A stretch of DNA of 64,000 nt from Callorhinus ursinus (taxonomy: Eukaryota; Chordata; Mammalia; Carnivora; Otariidae), in the NCBI RefSeq assembly GCF_003265705.1, contig NW_020313278.1, positions 300,489 to 364,488 on the forward strand, written 5' to 3'. The notes beneath the pieces were generated by a model. That model made no database searches, was not told where the DNA came from, and saw only the letters and a list, made by a program, of their open reading frames with translations. The position numbers and the translations under genes were made by a program. Shown here piece by piece: positions 19,448 to 31,717 of the stretch. Position 1 is the stretch's first letter; every line of letters starts with the position of its first letter.

Positions 19448-19518
19448 GCTACTCTCTACCCACTGTGCACCTGGAAACTTTTAGCGTGTTCCGAAATATA
19501 TGAACTGTCCATCAGGGA
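19448..19518 (+). repeat. Inverted 71-bp duplication, left arm
   Basis: It is the reverse complement of 20373-20443 with 4 mismatches in 71 and no gaps. It lies in sequence I cannot otherwise name. Confidence 0.9.
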
Positions 19519-19614
19519 GCACCAGACATTAGAGGGAAGCCTTCAGAATGAAGAATGAGACCCAGAAATAAAAAAAAAAGAACAAAATAACCCAGGGAAA
19601 AGAAGACAATTATA

Positions 19615-19807
19615 GGGGCGCCTGGGTGGCTCAGATGGTTAGGCATCTGCTTTCAGCTCAGGTCATGATCCCAGCTTCCTGGGATCGAGTCCCACATCAG
19701 GCTCCTGGCTCAGTGGGGAGCCTGCTTCTCCCTCTCCCTCTCCCCCCACTCATGCGCTGTCTCTCTATCTCTGTGTCTCAAATGAATAAATAAAATCTAA
19801 AAAAAAA
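19615..19807 (+). mobile_element. Can-SINE
   Basis: Head 'ggggcgcctgggtggctcag', tail 'caaatgaataaataaaatct' then A. Exact 12-bp target duplication 'aagacaattata' at 19603-19614 and 19808-19819. Confidence 0.95.
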
Positions 19808-20089
19808 AAGACAATTATAAGAAAACATAAAATATATCATCTCAAAAAAAAAAAAAAAACCAGAAGCCACTGCATTTATAAAGCAAGAAAAAATGAGGCG
19901 TGGGGTATCAAATAACACAAATAAGCTGAAAAAAATTAAAATATTATAGCAAATTTCTTTTAAAATCAAGAGTTTTTAGAGAATGAAGTAAAATGAATCT
20001 CTAGAATATTAAAAAAAGACAATTTGAGGTAAGTATATTTTTTTAAAAAATCATATGGAAGTCTAATGTCTACATAATAAATGTTCTAG

Positions 20090-20700
20090 AAATAACAGAA
20101 AATAAAAACAGGAGAGAATTGTCCAAAAATAATAACAAAGACACTTCCTAGAACTGAGGGATATATGACTTCATATCAAGTGTGTCCTTCTTAAGCTAAG
20201 GAAGAACGAAAGAAAAGGAAGGAAGGAGGGAAGGAGAGAGAAAGAAGAATTCCACACCAAGATGCATCATTGTAGAATATCTGAGCAATGCAACGCAACA
20301 TTCAGAACATCTGGTACACAGGATGGTCACTAGAAGATTTCAGGGAAGGGATAGAAGTGGGAAAAGGAACTGTCCTTGATGGACAGTTCATATATTTCGG
20401 AACATGCTAAAAGTTTCTATGTGCACAGTGGGTAGAGAGTAGCTGTTATCAATTGCAAAGGGAGTAAGAATCAGAATGACAATGAACATCTCAAAAAAAA
20501 CATCAAATACTAGAAGGCTATGGAACCACATCATCAGAATTTTGAATAAAAAATTATTTTTAACTTAACTTTCTATACCTAGCCAAACTATCAACCAAGT
20601 AGAAAGGTAGAATAACATTTTCAGATATGTAAGCATGAAGAAAAAAACCAACCAACCCTATTCGTGTACCTTTAGATGAGACTTGGTAAAATGTGAAAGT
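20090..20700 (+). repeat. HAL1-like LINE fragment
   Basis: 'aattgtccaaaaataataac', 'cacttcctagaactgaggga', 'cacaccaagatgcatcattg', 'cctagccaaactatcaacca' and 'gtagaataacattttcagat' are the ordered landmarks of the mammalian half-L1 consensus as I remember it. It is interrupted at 20373-20443 by the inverted duplication and carries a GA-rich tract at 20205-20250. Confidence 0.6.
20373..20443 (-). repeat. Inverted 71-bp duplication, right arm
   Basis: It is the reverse complement of 19448-19518. Its left junction forms a 9-bp hairpin, 'gaactgtcc-ttgat-ggacagttc' (20367-20389), as expected from a template switch. It breaks the HAL1-like sequence. Confidence 0.9.
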
Positions 20701-21060
20701 AGGTCAAGAAAGAGAAATATATATGGAACCCAGTAAACAAGTTCCTTTTTAGAGGAACTAAAAAGGCAAATGATGATATAGTTGTGCCCCAGGCCTAGAG
20801 GCCAAAAAGAAGGGTGTTGATGGATTTTGTGTGTGTGTATGAGCATTTGATAGAATTGTTTATAGTTGACATGCTGGTTGGAAGCATGTATCGGGAACTG
20901 TGTTAATCACCGAAAATATACTATATACTATTATTAAATAATGTAAAATTATATTATTAGATAATTATGCTATTATGGAATTTTTATTTACATTATTATT
21001 CATTTATTGTTGAATGAAAACATCTGAATGGATTTCCACCAAATTTTAAAGACATTGCAT
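20701..21060. other. Unclassified AT-rich sequence
   Basis: AT-rich DNA between the HAL1-like fragment and the next L1 tail. I recognise no gene or repeat in it. A short GT run lies at 20829-20840 and a series of AT-rich near-palindromic words at 20920-20990. Confidence 0.4.
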
Positions 21061-21200
21061 TAAGGAGGGCACTTGATGTAATGAGCACTGGGTGTTATAT
21101 GCAACTGATGAATCACTAAACTCCTCCTCTGAAACTAATAATACACTATATATTAATTAACTGAAACAAATAAAATTTAAAAACTAAAAAAAATTAAACC
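21061..21200 (+). repeat. Carnivore L1 3' tail fragment
   Basis: 'aaggagggcacttgatgtaa', 'gagcactgggtgttatatgc' and 'gatgaatcactaaactcctc' with an A-rich end are the terminal ~130 bases of a carnivore L1. Confidence 0.8.
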
Positions 21201-21889
21201 AAAAAAATAATAAAGACATTGACTAAAAATACAAGCTATTGGTCAACACAAGCATTACTTTGAAGGTCAAGGTGCAGGCATCAGATGAAGCTGATGTACA
21301 ATGAGAGCTGCGTGTGGCTGTCAGTCAAGAGAGATACACCACAAAGGAAAAGGGAGAGAAAACAAACTCGGGCTTCAAGTATGTGTCCCAAGTCAAAAGT
21401 GCCAGGAAGGATGCCCTAGGCTATGGGGACTGATTTATGACGGGGCAGCTTCACACAAGGGCGATTCTAGCTGTCCCTGTGTGAGTGACAGCACGCATTA
21501 ATGGATGGGCTGAGGGCAACAGTTCTCCCCAGCAACACCAGCATTCCCAGTCCATATGGAGCTTGCATGGGGCAGGGGGTGGGTGCGAGGGGGAACAGAC
21601 CCATCAACAGAAATATGAGACGAGGACAGAAGAAGAAGCATATTGAATTGTTGTCCAGAACGGAGGCCATTCATTCTCCCTGAACAACCCACGTCTTTCC
21701 CCAGAGGGAGCCTCATGGGAAAAAGAGAAATTGGCCAGATGGGAGGACATGGAATGGCATTTTTGGCAGATGGAAGTACACATTCACCTCCGTGTGCGCA
21801 GAGAACAGAGGCGGGAGACAGAGATGGTAATCAAGCCCTAGACAGATTGAGAAGGATCTCAATTTTCCACACTTCCTAACGGTAACTGC
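21201..21889. other. Unique sequence
   Basis: No feature recognised. Open frames on both strands at 21300-21900 are short and overlap each other, as expected by chance. Confidence 0.4.
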
Positions 21890-22012
21890 TAACGTATATC
21901 CCAGTCTTGCCATATGTCAGGGACCGTGCTGAGCACTCAATGTTACTTTAATACCGCTGAGTCGAGCACTTATGGCCACTTTACAGATGGAGAAAGTGGA
22001 ATGCAGGGGCAA
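21890..22012 (-). repeat. MIR fragment
   Basis: 'atgtcagggaccgtgctgag' and 'gccactttacagatggagaa' match a reversed MIR tail and core. Confidence 0.55.
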
Positions 22013-24304
22013 CAAATATCCATTCTATCCAGGGGGGAAGGGAAGCAGAGCAATTCCTGAATGCAGGAGGAGTTACTCTGGGAGTCAGGCCTGTGGAGTC
22101 CTGTGTGGCATTTCACCATCCTAATATTTGTTAATTAGTGTGCAAGTTAATGTCATCTTCTCCCCTGACATCGGGGGAAATGGACACGGCTCTCGTGTTC
22201 AGAAACGCAGCTTGGTCTTGAGCTTCCCGACGGGTTGTGCGCTGCGACAAGTGGAGCGGCTAGATTGACTCCCTGAGCTGTTGCAGCTGGCGAGAGTTCA
22301 GTAAGTCAGCTGTCAGAGTTAGGTCCCTTGCAGGCGCAGGAATTTCAATTTCAAAGTACAGGAGATTGAAGTCTTGAAACACAAGATCACCCAACACTAA
22401 TGATTTCCTGAATTCTGCTAGGGGCGTGGAAGCAGGTCAGAAACAGCGGCTTTCGAAAGGGTGCACACGGGTAGTGTGCACCCCTCCTACTGGATTAATT
22501 CTCTAGGCGTCGAGGAGAGGAGGGACCCTGGCTGTCTGGAGGGGTGGACACCTGAGATGAGAGGGGAGACATTTCAAAGGCCTGAGAAGGGCCTCTCATA
22601 GTCAAACCTGCTCTCAGCTTCGTTGCTCCCTGGCCAAATGGGTGAATCTCCAAAGAGAAGGCAGAATCTTGGAAAAGGCAGGTGACCCATATTGGGAAAA
22701 GAGCCTAAGGATGTCTACTGAAAGAACAAAGCCCTATTTCATGAGATGGGTTTCCCAGACACTATACCTGGCTGTTTGTTCAGCCCAGAGGGTGGAGTTT
22801 TTCCCCATTCGTTATTTTATGGGCTGTGCTTCCAGGGTCCATATACATACAGGGTCTTCTGTTCCAACTGGACGCTGGCGGCCCATTGCCTGATGTCACA
22901 TTCAAGTTATTTAAACGAGCAGGTGTAAACTACTGTGTGTGAAGCCAATTGCTTGACCAAAAACTTGCAGAAAGGATTTTTAGTTTTCTCCTTGACGGCA
23001 AAGCCTCTGGTCACATAACCTGTCCCACTGCTATGTCTTCTGCATCCTCTTTCCCTAAATGCTAAGAAGCCATATGGAACCAAGGACGCCTGAGGCCCGA
23101 CCTCTGAGCGTGGAGCACAGTCAGGACCCTATATTTGGACTGAACGAGTGTCACATGTCATCTAATGCACATTCCCATGATGAGCTGGCATCTCCCCAGA
23201 TCAGAATCAGAGGTGGCTGTTGAAATGGGCCTATAATAGATTTCAGTTTAGGTCGCTTGAGAGTTAAAAAAAAAAAAAAAAAAAAAGCCAAGCCTTGCAT
23301 TTCTAGATCCTCACCCCTACTGCCTTCCCTGTGCAGAAAGCAGGTAGCATCCTCCCTGCAAAGTGAGGGAAATCCAGGCATTGGGATGAAGCAGAGCCTC
23401 ACCTTGTCAGTAAGAGGAAAGGAGCTGCCAATTTCCTGTGCACCTAAGCGGGCACAAGAGGAAGAAGAATGGAGACGTTTCCATTCAAGAAGGAGAGGGA
23501 GGAACAGAAGAAAGGACAGGCAAAGCCGTGCAGGCAGCCAAGGAGGAGAGGGGAGAAGGTGGCAGGACCCTTCAAAGAGGCTGAAACAGGGAGAGAATAG
23601 CAGATCCAAAGCAAACTAGAACATCTGCCTCCATTTCAGGTCGGGAGTCTGCTAAGTTAGTTAAAGAAAGTCATCCTTAGGCATTGGGAAAATTCAATTT
23701 TCATCACAGATCCTGATGACATTTCCTTTAAACGCCAGATTCAATAGCGAGATACACCTTCAGGGGGAAAATATTCTCTACAGTAAGAAGGTGAGATAAG
23801 GAAGCGAGTTGAAAGCTCTTTTTCCTGCTATGCAAATATTCTCCAGTAACACTAACAAGATAAATATATTTCTGTGAGATACCCAGCTTCCTCAATCACG
23901 GGTTTACTTCTGCAGGTTTCTCTTCACTCTTTGCCTCTAAATTGAACACTTTGTAGCTGAAATTTTAAAGCCGTTTTCCTCCCACGTAAAAGCCTATGTT
24001 CGATGTTCAAAAACTAAGGGGGGGCGGATTGAGGTGGCGATGGAGTCCCCCATTGGTGGCCATGACTCTGGGTGAACAGGAAATGTCCTGCAGGAGTCTC
24101 ACAAGGACTCAGGGAAGAATAAATGTCACTTCACCCACGCCTTCTTTCCAGGTGGGTAAGAAGACTTCAGCCAAGGCCAAGAGGGACAGAAGCTCACCCA
24201 AATGAGGACAATACCCAATTATCCATCCTCCAGTCCCTCAACCTTCTCACCTCGCCATGAGTCAAAGGCAGTGGAGATACCTGGTCATGTCCCGTTGGAA
24301 AATG
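22013..24304. other. Unique sequence with one long poly-A run
   Basis: 2.3 kb without a recognised gene. A run of about 20 A lies at 23266-23286 without a visible SINE or L1 body. A locally GC- and CpG-richer patch at 22190-22330 has no other promoter sign. A minus-strand frame at 23151-23609 owes its length to the poly-A run. Confidence 0.4.
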
Positions 24305-24480
24305 TCCAGCCCTGGGCAAACCACTCAGGACTGAGATTCCCTATTCCCTTTCAGAGTCTCAAAACCCTCATCCATAAAAGGCAAATAGTAATTCCTTGTT
24401 GGCCAGGTGCTTGTGAAGGTGAATCACATGTCCCTGGTAATACAGTGCTGGGAACGTAGCAAGTGCTGGTTATTCGTTAC
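24305..24480 (+). repeat. MIR fragment
   Basis: 'ccctgggcaaaccactcagg', 'ccctcatccataaaaggcaa' and 'gggaacgtagcaagtgctgg' follow the MIR order. Confidence 0.65.
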
Positions 24481-24484
24481 CCAC

Positions 24485-25003
24485 TATATTCGTTTCGTAT
24501 AGCTGCTGGGGTGGATCACCACACGTCGAGCGGCTCCAAGCAGCACGGATTTATCATCTGGAAGTTCCAGAGGTCAGAGTTCTGCAATGAGGTCCACTCA
24601 GCTAAAGTCAAGTGGTTGGCAGCTCAGTGGGGGGAATCCATTGCTTTGTCTTCTCCAGCTTCCAGAGGCTGCTTGAATTCCTTGGCTCACAACCCCTCTC
24701 ATCTTCAACATCAGTAGTGTAGTATCTTTAGATCTTTTTCCATCTCTCTCTCCTCTCTGGTTCCATTATACATTTCCTTTCCTCAAACTCTGGCCCTCCT
24801 CCCTCCCTCATACTCAGACCTCTGTAATTAACACTGAGACCTACCCAGATAACCCAGGATAATCTCCCCATCTCGAGATCCTTAACTTAATCTCAACTGC
24901 ACAGTCCTTTTTGCCACGTAACAGCATGTCCATGGGTTCCAGGCATGAGGATGTGGACATATTTGAAGGGGGGGGTCATTATTCAGTCCCCCACAGCTGT
25001 TAA
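24485..25003 (-). repeat. MaLR (MLT1-like) LTR
   Basis: 'tattcgtttcgtatagctgc' at the left and 'gaggatgtggacatatttga' to 'tattcagtcccccaca' at the right are the reversed end and start of a MaLR LTR, about 520 bp. No internal region is seen. Confidence 0.65.
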
Positions 25004-25844
25004 TATTTCTATCAGGTTGTTGACTTTATCCAAGCAGTATCACTCAAGAAATCTCAGTTCACTATGCCAGAGTTATTTTTCAGATTTCTATTTTAAAATG
25101 TTATCTCTATAACATCTCAATGAGATTATTACTTTTTCAGTCTCTTAGTGAGCCATCTAAAACAGACAGTTCTGTTAGTGGTCCACGTGCAACACTTTGG
25201 GGGAAATATCCATAGTAACTCTTGGTGCTCACAGTGCAAGGAACCGTTCATAGTCCAGAGCCTTGGCCCCCAGACTCTTCAAATTAGGAGAGAGGTTGGA
25301 TGATGAAGAGATGGAAACAAGAAGACTGGGGTAGGGAAAGCAGCAGATCTGAGAGAGTTCTTGTCAAAACCCAATGACTTGGTCACAAACAATCGGAAGT
25401 TCCACATTGCCCCCCGATCGCTTAGCTGACCTACAGGAGTTTCTACTAAAGGACTGTAATAACGCACCACTGCTGTCCTCTCCACACTGAGCTTGAGGAC
25501 AAGAAAATTAGCTCTGCTAGAGAGTTTCCCTGAAATTCTCTCTCCCTGCTCTGTCTTCAGCCTTCACACCGGATGCCCCTTCCAAAGATAATTTCCCAAG
25601 GACAGCCTCAAACCTGAACAGAATGAAGCCATGCTGCTGGGGTCCGTTTCCCCTTGTGGGGTTAGCCCATCCGCCATACTTCCCGATTTCTGTTCAGAGC
25701 CGTAAGTAAGTGGGCCATCTAACCTCTTCCCATCAAAAAGGAAAATCTATACCATAAACAGGAGAACGAAGCATAAAGGCAACCCAAAGTTTTGGAATCC
25801 AGGGAACAAGTGGGCTTTGTGTTAATGGTCTCTTCTCTTAAACA
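25004..25844. other. Unique sequence
   Basis: No gene or named repeat recognised. Confidence 0.4.
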
Positions 25845-26074
25845 AAGGTTTGGCCATATTTTTTTTTTCCCCATAAAGATAGAATAAGTGCTTTAGACTT
25901 TGCAGTTTGTGTGGTCTCTCTCACAACCACTCAGCTCTGGAGTTGTAGCCCGAAAGCAGTCATAGACAATATGTCAACCATTGGGGTGGCTGTATTCCAA
26001 TAAAATTTTATTTACAGAAACACACAGCCTATGGATTTGGCCTGCAGGCTATTATCTGCCCACTCCTGCTTTAA
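25845..26074 (+). repeat. Nonautonomous hAT-like DNA transposon
   Basis: 'ctttagactttgcagtttgt', 'gtagcccgaaagcagtcata', 'ccaataaaattttatttaca' and 'atctgcccactcctgct' are landmarks of a common mammalian element that I recall as hAT-Charlie class. The subfamily name is not certain. A second copy lies reversed at 51735-51897. Confidence 0.6.
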
Positions 26075-26595
26075 ACTTTCCCAGTACTTGGGGAGAGAAG
26101 AGGAGATCCATGCTGAAGAGGAATGAGGACATCCATTGGCCTCCCCAGGAGCCGCAAGAAGTTGAGCGAAGACGTGGGCAGATTTCAGTCTTCTCGTCCT
26201 AGCTCAGGGCTGGCCCCAGGCAAAGTTATAGAGCAGGAGCACCTCGCTCCTACCCCTGCTCCAGCTTTCCAAACCACACTGTGCTCCCTGATGCCCGTGG
26301 AGTTTTACTCTCAGAAGAGCCTAAGAGTTCATTTCTACCCCGAAGGAAGAAGCCTGTCTATCAGGTGGCCACTTAGCCACGGTGTGGACACCGCCAGCCA
26401 CGGGGTCTCATTGTTCCAGGAGGCAGCTTATTTCACGCAATGGGGATATGCCATCAAAGAAAGAGTTGAGACTTTGGAGGATAAAGAAAACTGAACAGAA
26501 TCCTGGGTCTGGAACTGCTCCCCTTGTCACTTGATCCAACTGCTTAACCTGGGGACCTCAACCCTTTCACCAGCTTAGGCCTGACAAAATATCTT

Positions 26596-26791
26596 TTAAA
26601 AAAAAAAAGATTTTATTTATTTATTTGTCAGAGAGAGAGCACACAAGCAGGGGGAGCGGCAGACAGAGGAAGGGGAGAAGCAGGCTCCCCGCTGAGCAGG
26701 GAGCCTGATGTGGGACTCAATCCCAGGACCGCGGGATCCTGACCCGAGCTGAAGGCAGATGCTTAACTGACGGAGCCACCCAAGCATCCCA
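26596..26791 (-). mobile_element. Can-SINE
   Basis: The reversed order is T/A tail ('aagattttatttatttattt'), GA-rich stretch, 'ctgaaggcagatgcttaact' and 'gagccacccaagcatccc'. The exact 17-bp target duplication 'gcctgacaaaatatctt' is at 26579-26595 and 26792-26808. Confidence 0.95.
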
Positions 26792-26859
26792 GCCTGACAA
26801 AATATCTTAACCATAACAATTTCTCCCCAACAGAACTACTCTCTAGGGCCAATGCAATT

Positions 26860-27960
26860 CGAATTAAAAAAGAACAACAAAACTATGAGTCATTCTCAGG
26901 ATTGGACAAAGTGATTCTAACACTCACATGAAACATTAAGAGATCGGTAATTGCCAGGATAAGGGGAAGAGAAGTTCCATCCTACCAGGTATCAAGAATT
27001 GGGATAAACCTTGATTACGTATACCTCTCAATGAATCTAAGATGCCAGTGAATGTGAGACACATACTATTTTCCATATCATTAAGAGAGGAAAAAGTGGT
27101 ATGATGTTCCATGGATAGTAACATGCATCACAGTTTCAGAGGTGGCAAAATATAAGGGTAGAAAGCGCATCTTAGAATCAACAACATATAGGTAAAAACA
27201 GCGTGGAAGACAAATAAAATTAGATCCCCAATTCCCATCATGTTCTATTCTGAATGGATTAAAGGCCAATAGGCAAAAAGAAAATCTTTAAAATGGTTTG
27301 TATAACAACAAAATAAAATACCAAAAGAAAAGTTGAAAGACAAGCCACAGCTGGGAGAAGAGATTTGCAACACATAAAACCAAGAGTGGCTTTTCCCCCA
27401 GAATATGAAGAAGTCCTACAGATCAATAAGAAAAGATGAACAACCCAACATGAGTAGAAGCAATTTACAGAGGAGGAATCCTGAGTGGCCAGTAAATTGG
27501 TGGAAAGGAGCTCATCCTGCTACATAAGCAGAAAAATGCAGATGGAAACAAGATACCCACCCCTCCGAGAGGCAAAGTAACAGCAAGGGTCAGCAGGGGT
27601 ATGCAGAAACACAGGCTTGGCAGCTGGTGGGAATAGAAATGGCACGTCACTTTGGAGACAAATTTAGCAATGCCTAGAATATTTGAAGATGTTCATTTCC
27701 CACATCCCAGCATCTAGTGCTTCTAGAACTAGAAGCTCCTGATCATGCATGTGTAGAATCAGGTAAAAGATGTTTGATGTTAGCATTGCCTCGTTGTCTC
27801 CACCATGAGGAGAATGAATGCGTGTGCTACATTCCAACAATGGCGTAGCCTACGGCTGTCCAAAGGAATGCGCCAAACTTCCCATGGTGATGGTTGCGCA
27901 ACATTGCAATGTAACTTAAAAGGGTTATGATGAAAAATGGTAGGTTACGTGTACTTTACC
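26860..27960 (+). repeat. Ancient L1 (L1M-type), ORF2 end and 3' UTR
   Basis: Degraded ORF2-end landmarks: 'ccacagctgggagaagagat', 'cctacagatcaataagaaaa', 'aaaaatgcagatggaaacaa' and 'ggcagctggtgggaatagaa'. No frame survives. Confidence 0.55.
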
Positions 27961-28289
27961 ACGATAAAGAAAATCTGGGGTAAAAAATGATCCATGGAGA
28001 AATGGCCAAGAAGGAACATAAAAGATGAGATGGAGCATCTTGTAGTTCCAGAAAGTAAGGAAGTGCTCAAAAAAATGCAAGGAGGGGGCAGTGGCAATAA
28101 GACAAAGGACTCAGCTTCAAAGAGCTCCCAGTGGGTGAAGCTGGAACAGTTTAGGCAACAAAATAGATCCTGTGGTAGTGGATTGTAACGCAAAGCATAA
28201 AAGAAATATCCATGACTCTGTACAGATCTAAATAAACGGTTGAATGAATGAATGGGAGAGAAGAAACAAATTTGCCTGATAGACGAATT

Positions 28290-29190
28290 CTATTGAATAT
28301 CAACCCCCACCTCTTGAGGAGATGGAATTTAAAGCCCTCACCCCCTGAGTGTGGGCTGGACCTACTGACTTGCCTCCAAGCAGCAGAGCATGGAAAGGGG
28401 AACGTGGTAATTGTGCCATGGAGAAATCCGGCAGATGCCCCCCAACCAAGTCAATCAGGTCAACATCACCAGAGAGGTCATGGGGATCAAACGCCCTGAC
28501 ATGAGGGGATGAGAAGGGAACTTCACCTCTGTGGTCTCCCCCAAAGCCCACAGCCCCGGAGTAATGAGAGCACATCAGACAAACCCAGACTGGGGGGCAT
28601 TCTACAGGATACCTGCATAGTACCCCTCAAGACTGTCAGGATCATGAATGGGGGTCCCTGGGTGGATCAGTTGGTTGAGCGTCTGACTCTTGATTCCAGC
28701 TCAGGTCATGATCTTGGGGTCGTGAGATCGAACCCCATGTCAGGCTCTGCATTCAGCAGGGAATCTGCTTGAGATTCTCTATCCCTCTCCCTCTCCCTCT
28801 GCCCTCCCCCCCCACACTCTCTCTCCCTCTATCTCTCAAATAAATAAAAATCTTAAAAAAAAAAAAAAAAGACTGTCAGGGTCATGAAAAACAAGGAAGG
28901 AGAAACTGTCCTAACCAGGAGGACGTTGAGATGTGACAATTAAATGCAATGTGATGTCCTGGACTGGATCCTGGGACAGAAGGAGAACATTGATAGAAAA
29001 AGTAGGGATATCCAAATAAAGTCTGGAGTTTAGTTAACAATAATGTGCCAGTGTGATGTCTTTACTTTTGGCCAGGCGCCAGAGCGTTATAAGATGTTGA
29101 TAATGGGAAACACGAGTAAGGGGTATATGGGAACTCTGTGTCCTATCTTCTCAACTTTTCTGTAAATCTAAAATTAGTCCAAACTTTTAA
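28290..29190 (+). repeat. Ancient interspersed repeat, possibly an L1ME-type 3' UTR, split by a Can-SINE
   Basis: 'gggaacttcacctctgtggt', 'cacatcagacaaacccagac', 'gacaattaaatgcaatgtga', 'ctggactggatcctgggaca', and then 'ggtatatgggaactctgtgt', 'ttctgtaaatctaaaattag' match a remembered ancient mammalian repeat. The family name is uncertain. The SINE at 28649-28868 interrupts it. Confidence 0.5.
28649..28868 (+). mobile_element. Can-SINE
   Basis: Head 'ggtccctgggtggatcagtt', body 'agctcaggtcatgatcttgg', tail 'caaataaataaaaatcttaa'. The 20-bp target duplication 'aagactgtcaggatcatgaa' is at 28629-28648 and recurs at 28869-28888 with one mismatch. Confidence 0.95.
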
Positions 29191-29904
29191 AAAAAATGTA
29201 CTTAATTAAGAGAAATAATGTGGATAAGCTGTAAAGGCATGAATACAATAGGATCCCATTTACATAAATATCTAAAAACTCAAAAATGTCATTTATCGTT
29301 AATGGGTACGTAGTCAAGTCATGACAATATAAAAACAAAAAAACGTGAGAGAAACAGTAGATAAGTTCAGGATCCTGACTATGACAGAAGAGGGAATTGA
29401 AAGGGGATGTAAAAGCTAACTTTAGAAAAAACATGTTAACAGCTATCAAAATTTGTGTGGCGGGTATAGTGTTTACTGTTTTATTCTCTGTACTCTTGTA
29501 CATACATAGAATATTCCAGATTTTTTTAAAAAAGTATTTAAAAAGCCAAAAGAAAAAAAAAAAAACAGTACAAACTCCAGAACCTAGAGGTTTCGAGCAC
29601 GGGCCTGCTACCTACTCACTGTGTAATGTTTCGAAGCCCGCTTCATCAACAGTTATGTAAGGAAATAATAGTTGCCATAGCGTGGTGTCACTATGTGGAC
29701 TCAGATGATACACATAAGGTTCTTAGCAGAGTGACAGGTAATATATACCATGTATATAATATATTTACAATTTATCCTAGCTAGCATATTTATTTTTGAT
29801 CCTCTTCAACCTTGAAGTATTTTGATTCCTGGAGTGAGATTTTCTCTCTTTTCTTCCCCAATGCCCTCCCCTCTCTGGCCTCCCCCTGCACATCGGGCTC
29901 AATC
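29191..29904. other. Unclassified, partly L1-like AT-rich sequence
   Basis: 'tcccatttacataaatatct' and a long A-rich patch at 29520-29570 suggest more L1 debris. I cannot assign it firmly. No gene is recognised. Confidence 0.35.
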
Positions 29905-30070
29905 ACAATTTTTAGAGAACATTTATTTATACTTTCATTGAACAAATACATATTGAGCTATGTGCCAGGCAACATCTGGGTTTGGAGGATACACAGAGAC
30001 TAATGCAAAGCTGCAATTAATATGAACATGCCTATCACCAAAGAAGTGATAATGAAGGGTAATGGAACCA
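29905..30070 (-). repeat. L2 3' end fragment
   Basis: 'tttcattgaacaaatacata', 'gagctatgtgccaggcaaca' and 'tttggaggatacacagagac' are a reversed L2 terminus. Confidence 0.65.
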
Positions 30071-31717
30071 CAGGGGAGGGGGATTACACCCACCCTTCAG
30101 GAAAAAGCAATGCTTTCCTAGTGCAAGGTGTTGGTGAGCCAGGTTTTGAGCAATGAGTTGAAATTATTTATGTGAAAACATTAGACATTTTGTGTGCAAA
30201 TAAAAGACCAAGAACTTTGTGATTCCACAAGTCTCCTGAGGGAGCAAGACACATGAGGAACAGAGAAGGAGACCCAGTTTTAGCAACATTTCAACAACAG
30301 ATGCATAGGTACTCCGATCTTAATGGCGAATAGATTGAAGCATTAGGCGTGGCTCCTATGAGCAGGTCCTCAACTCTCCCTGTCCCTTTGGCCTGGGGAA
30401 GAAGGAAACAGGAAAAATGGACAATCCGTTCCAACGGTCCAGATCCTGGCAGGATGCAGCCTGGGCACAAGGAAATTAAGATCATCCTCTGGTGCAAAGA
30501 GGTCCATCATCTGTCCTGCACTACACCCAAGTATTCTTCCATTTTAAAAAATGCTTTGGGGATAGAGGCAGAGGCAGGCTTGGTGTGTGGAGAAAGGGGT
30601 CTTTTCCTCCCCCTATGGAAGGAAGCCAACTATAAGAGTGTCCGCTTTTAGAAAGGTTGAGGTTGCTTCTTACAGAAGCCACAGACTCATCCTGCTAGGC
30701 CCTGGCCCCTTTAAGCTTCCTCTAGACTTCTCCTGTACAGTCCCAGGATACCAGGAACGAGAAACATCACAGCTTCCAGAAGCCATGCAAAAAAAGTAAT
30801 GTTTCTTTTTTATCAAAGGGAGATGAAGCTCCAAACAGAAAGCCCTGGGTGGGGGAGGAATTTCCAAAGCAAAGATTCTGGCTCCCTCCTTCTCTCCCTC
30901 CCTCAAAGAACCCTCTGCCATTTGCACCAACTCGACAGTGTTCACCTGCCTTGGGATCCTCACCACCTGCTCTTCTCGCTCATCGACACTGGAGGCTTTC
31001 TCCAAAGCCCACTCCCACCTTTGTTTTTATATCTCTTTTTAAAAAAACTACTCTTTGATTATGGTTATTTTATCTGGGGTCACTGCTCAGTCAACTGTTA
31101 AATAAATTGCAAATTCTACAAAACACAGCCAGCAGAGCGATTTCTAACTGTAATGCCCCAACTTCGAGCAAAATTACATCTGGCTACAATACCATTCATA
31201 TGCATAAATTATACCGCCTCTGATTATCTTAAAGAAAATTCAGCTATTAAACTTATTTTATAGGCACAGAACCAGGGGGAGTGCCAGAAAGAATCTGTAT
31301 ATCCTAAAAGTCACGGGGAAGGCAGAAAGAAACAAAACATAATTGGCAAACCTTATCCGCCTGCAGTTCTGTCTAATGGGCTCTGTCTCTCCTGATTTTC
31401 CATCACCACCCACCACGGACATACACACCACAGCAGGGGAAAGAAGGGGGGCCAGCAGGGAGGGGTGGCATCAGGCTGCATGTGGTTAGGACAGATTGAG
31501 GATGTTTCCCAGCCCCGCACGTGCCCCCCAGAGGGGAAATGCACTCTGGGTGTACATCAACGGGAAACTCAGATTGAGTGCGCCCATAAATCCAAACCCT
31601 GCCCAGGAGGATGGACAAGATGGCTTCTGAAGCTGATAGAGTGTCGCTCTTTTTACAAAGTTGTCTTTCCCAGCTACATTGTTTTCACAGTTATGAGAAC
31701 AATAAGAATAACGATAA
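30071..31717. other. Repeat-poor unique sequence
   Basis: No gene recognised. The stretch 31130-31265 is AT-rich and looks unlike a repeat, with 'catatgcataaatta' (a POU-like site) at 31197-31211. It is listed below as a conserved-element candidate. Confidence 0.4.

Noticed and set aside
22190..22330. Possible CpG-island promoter
   Set aside because: CpG density is only locally raised, the length is short, and no exon or transcript start is evident nearby.
23151..23609. A 152-codon minus frame with a Phe run
   Set aside because: The Phe run comes from the genomic poly-A at 23266-23286. No domain.
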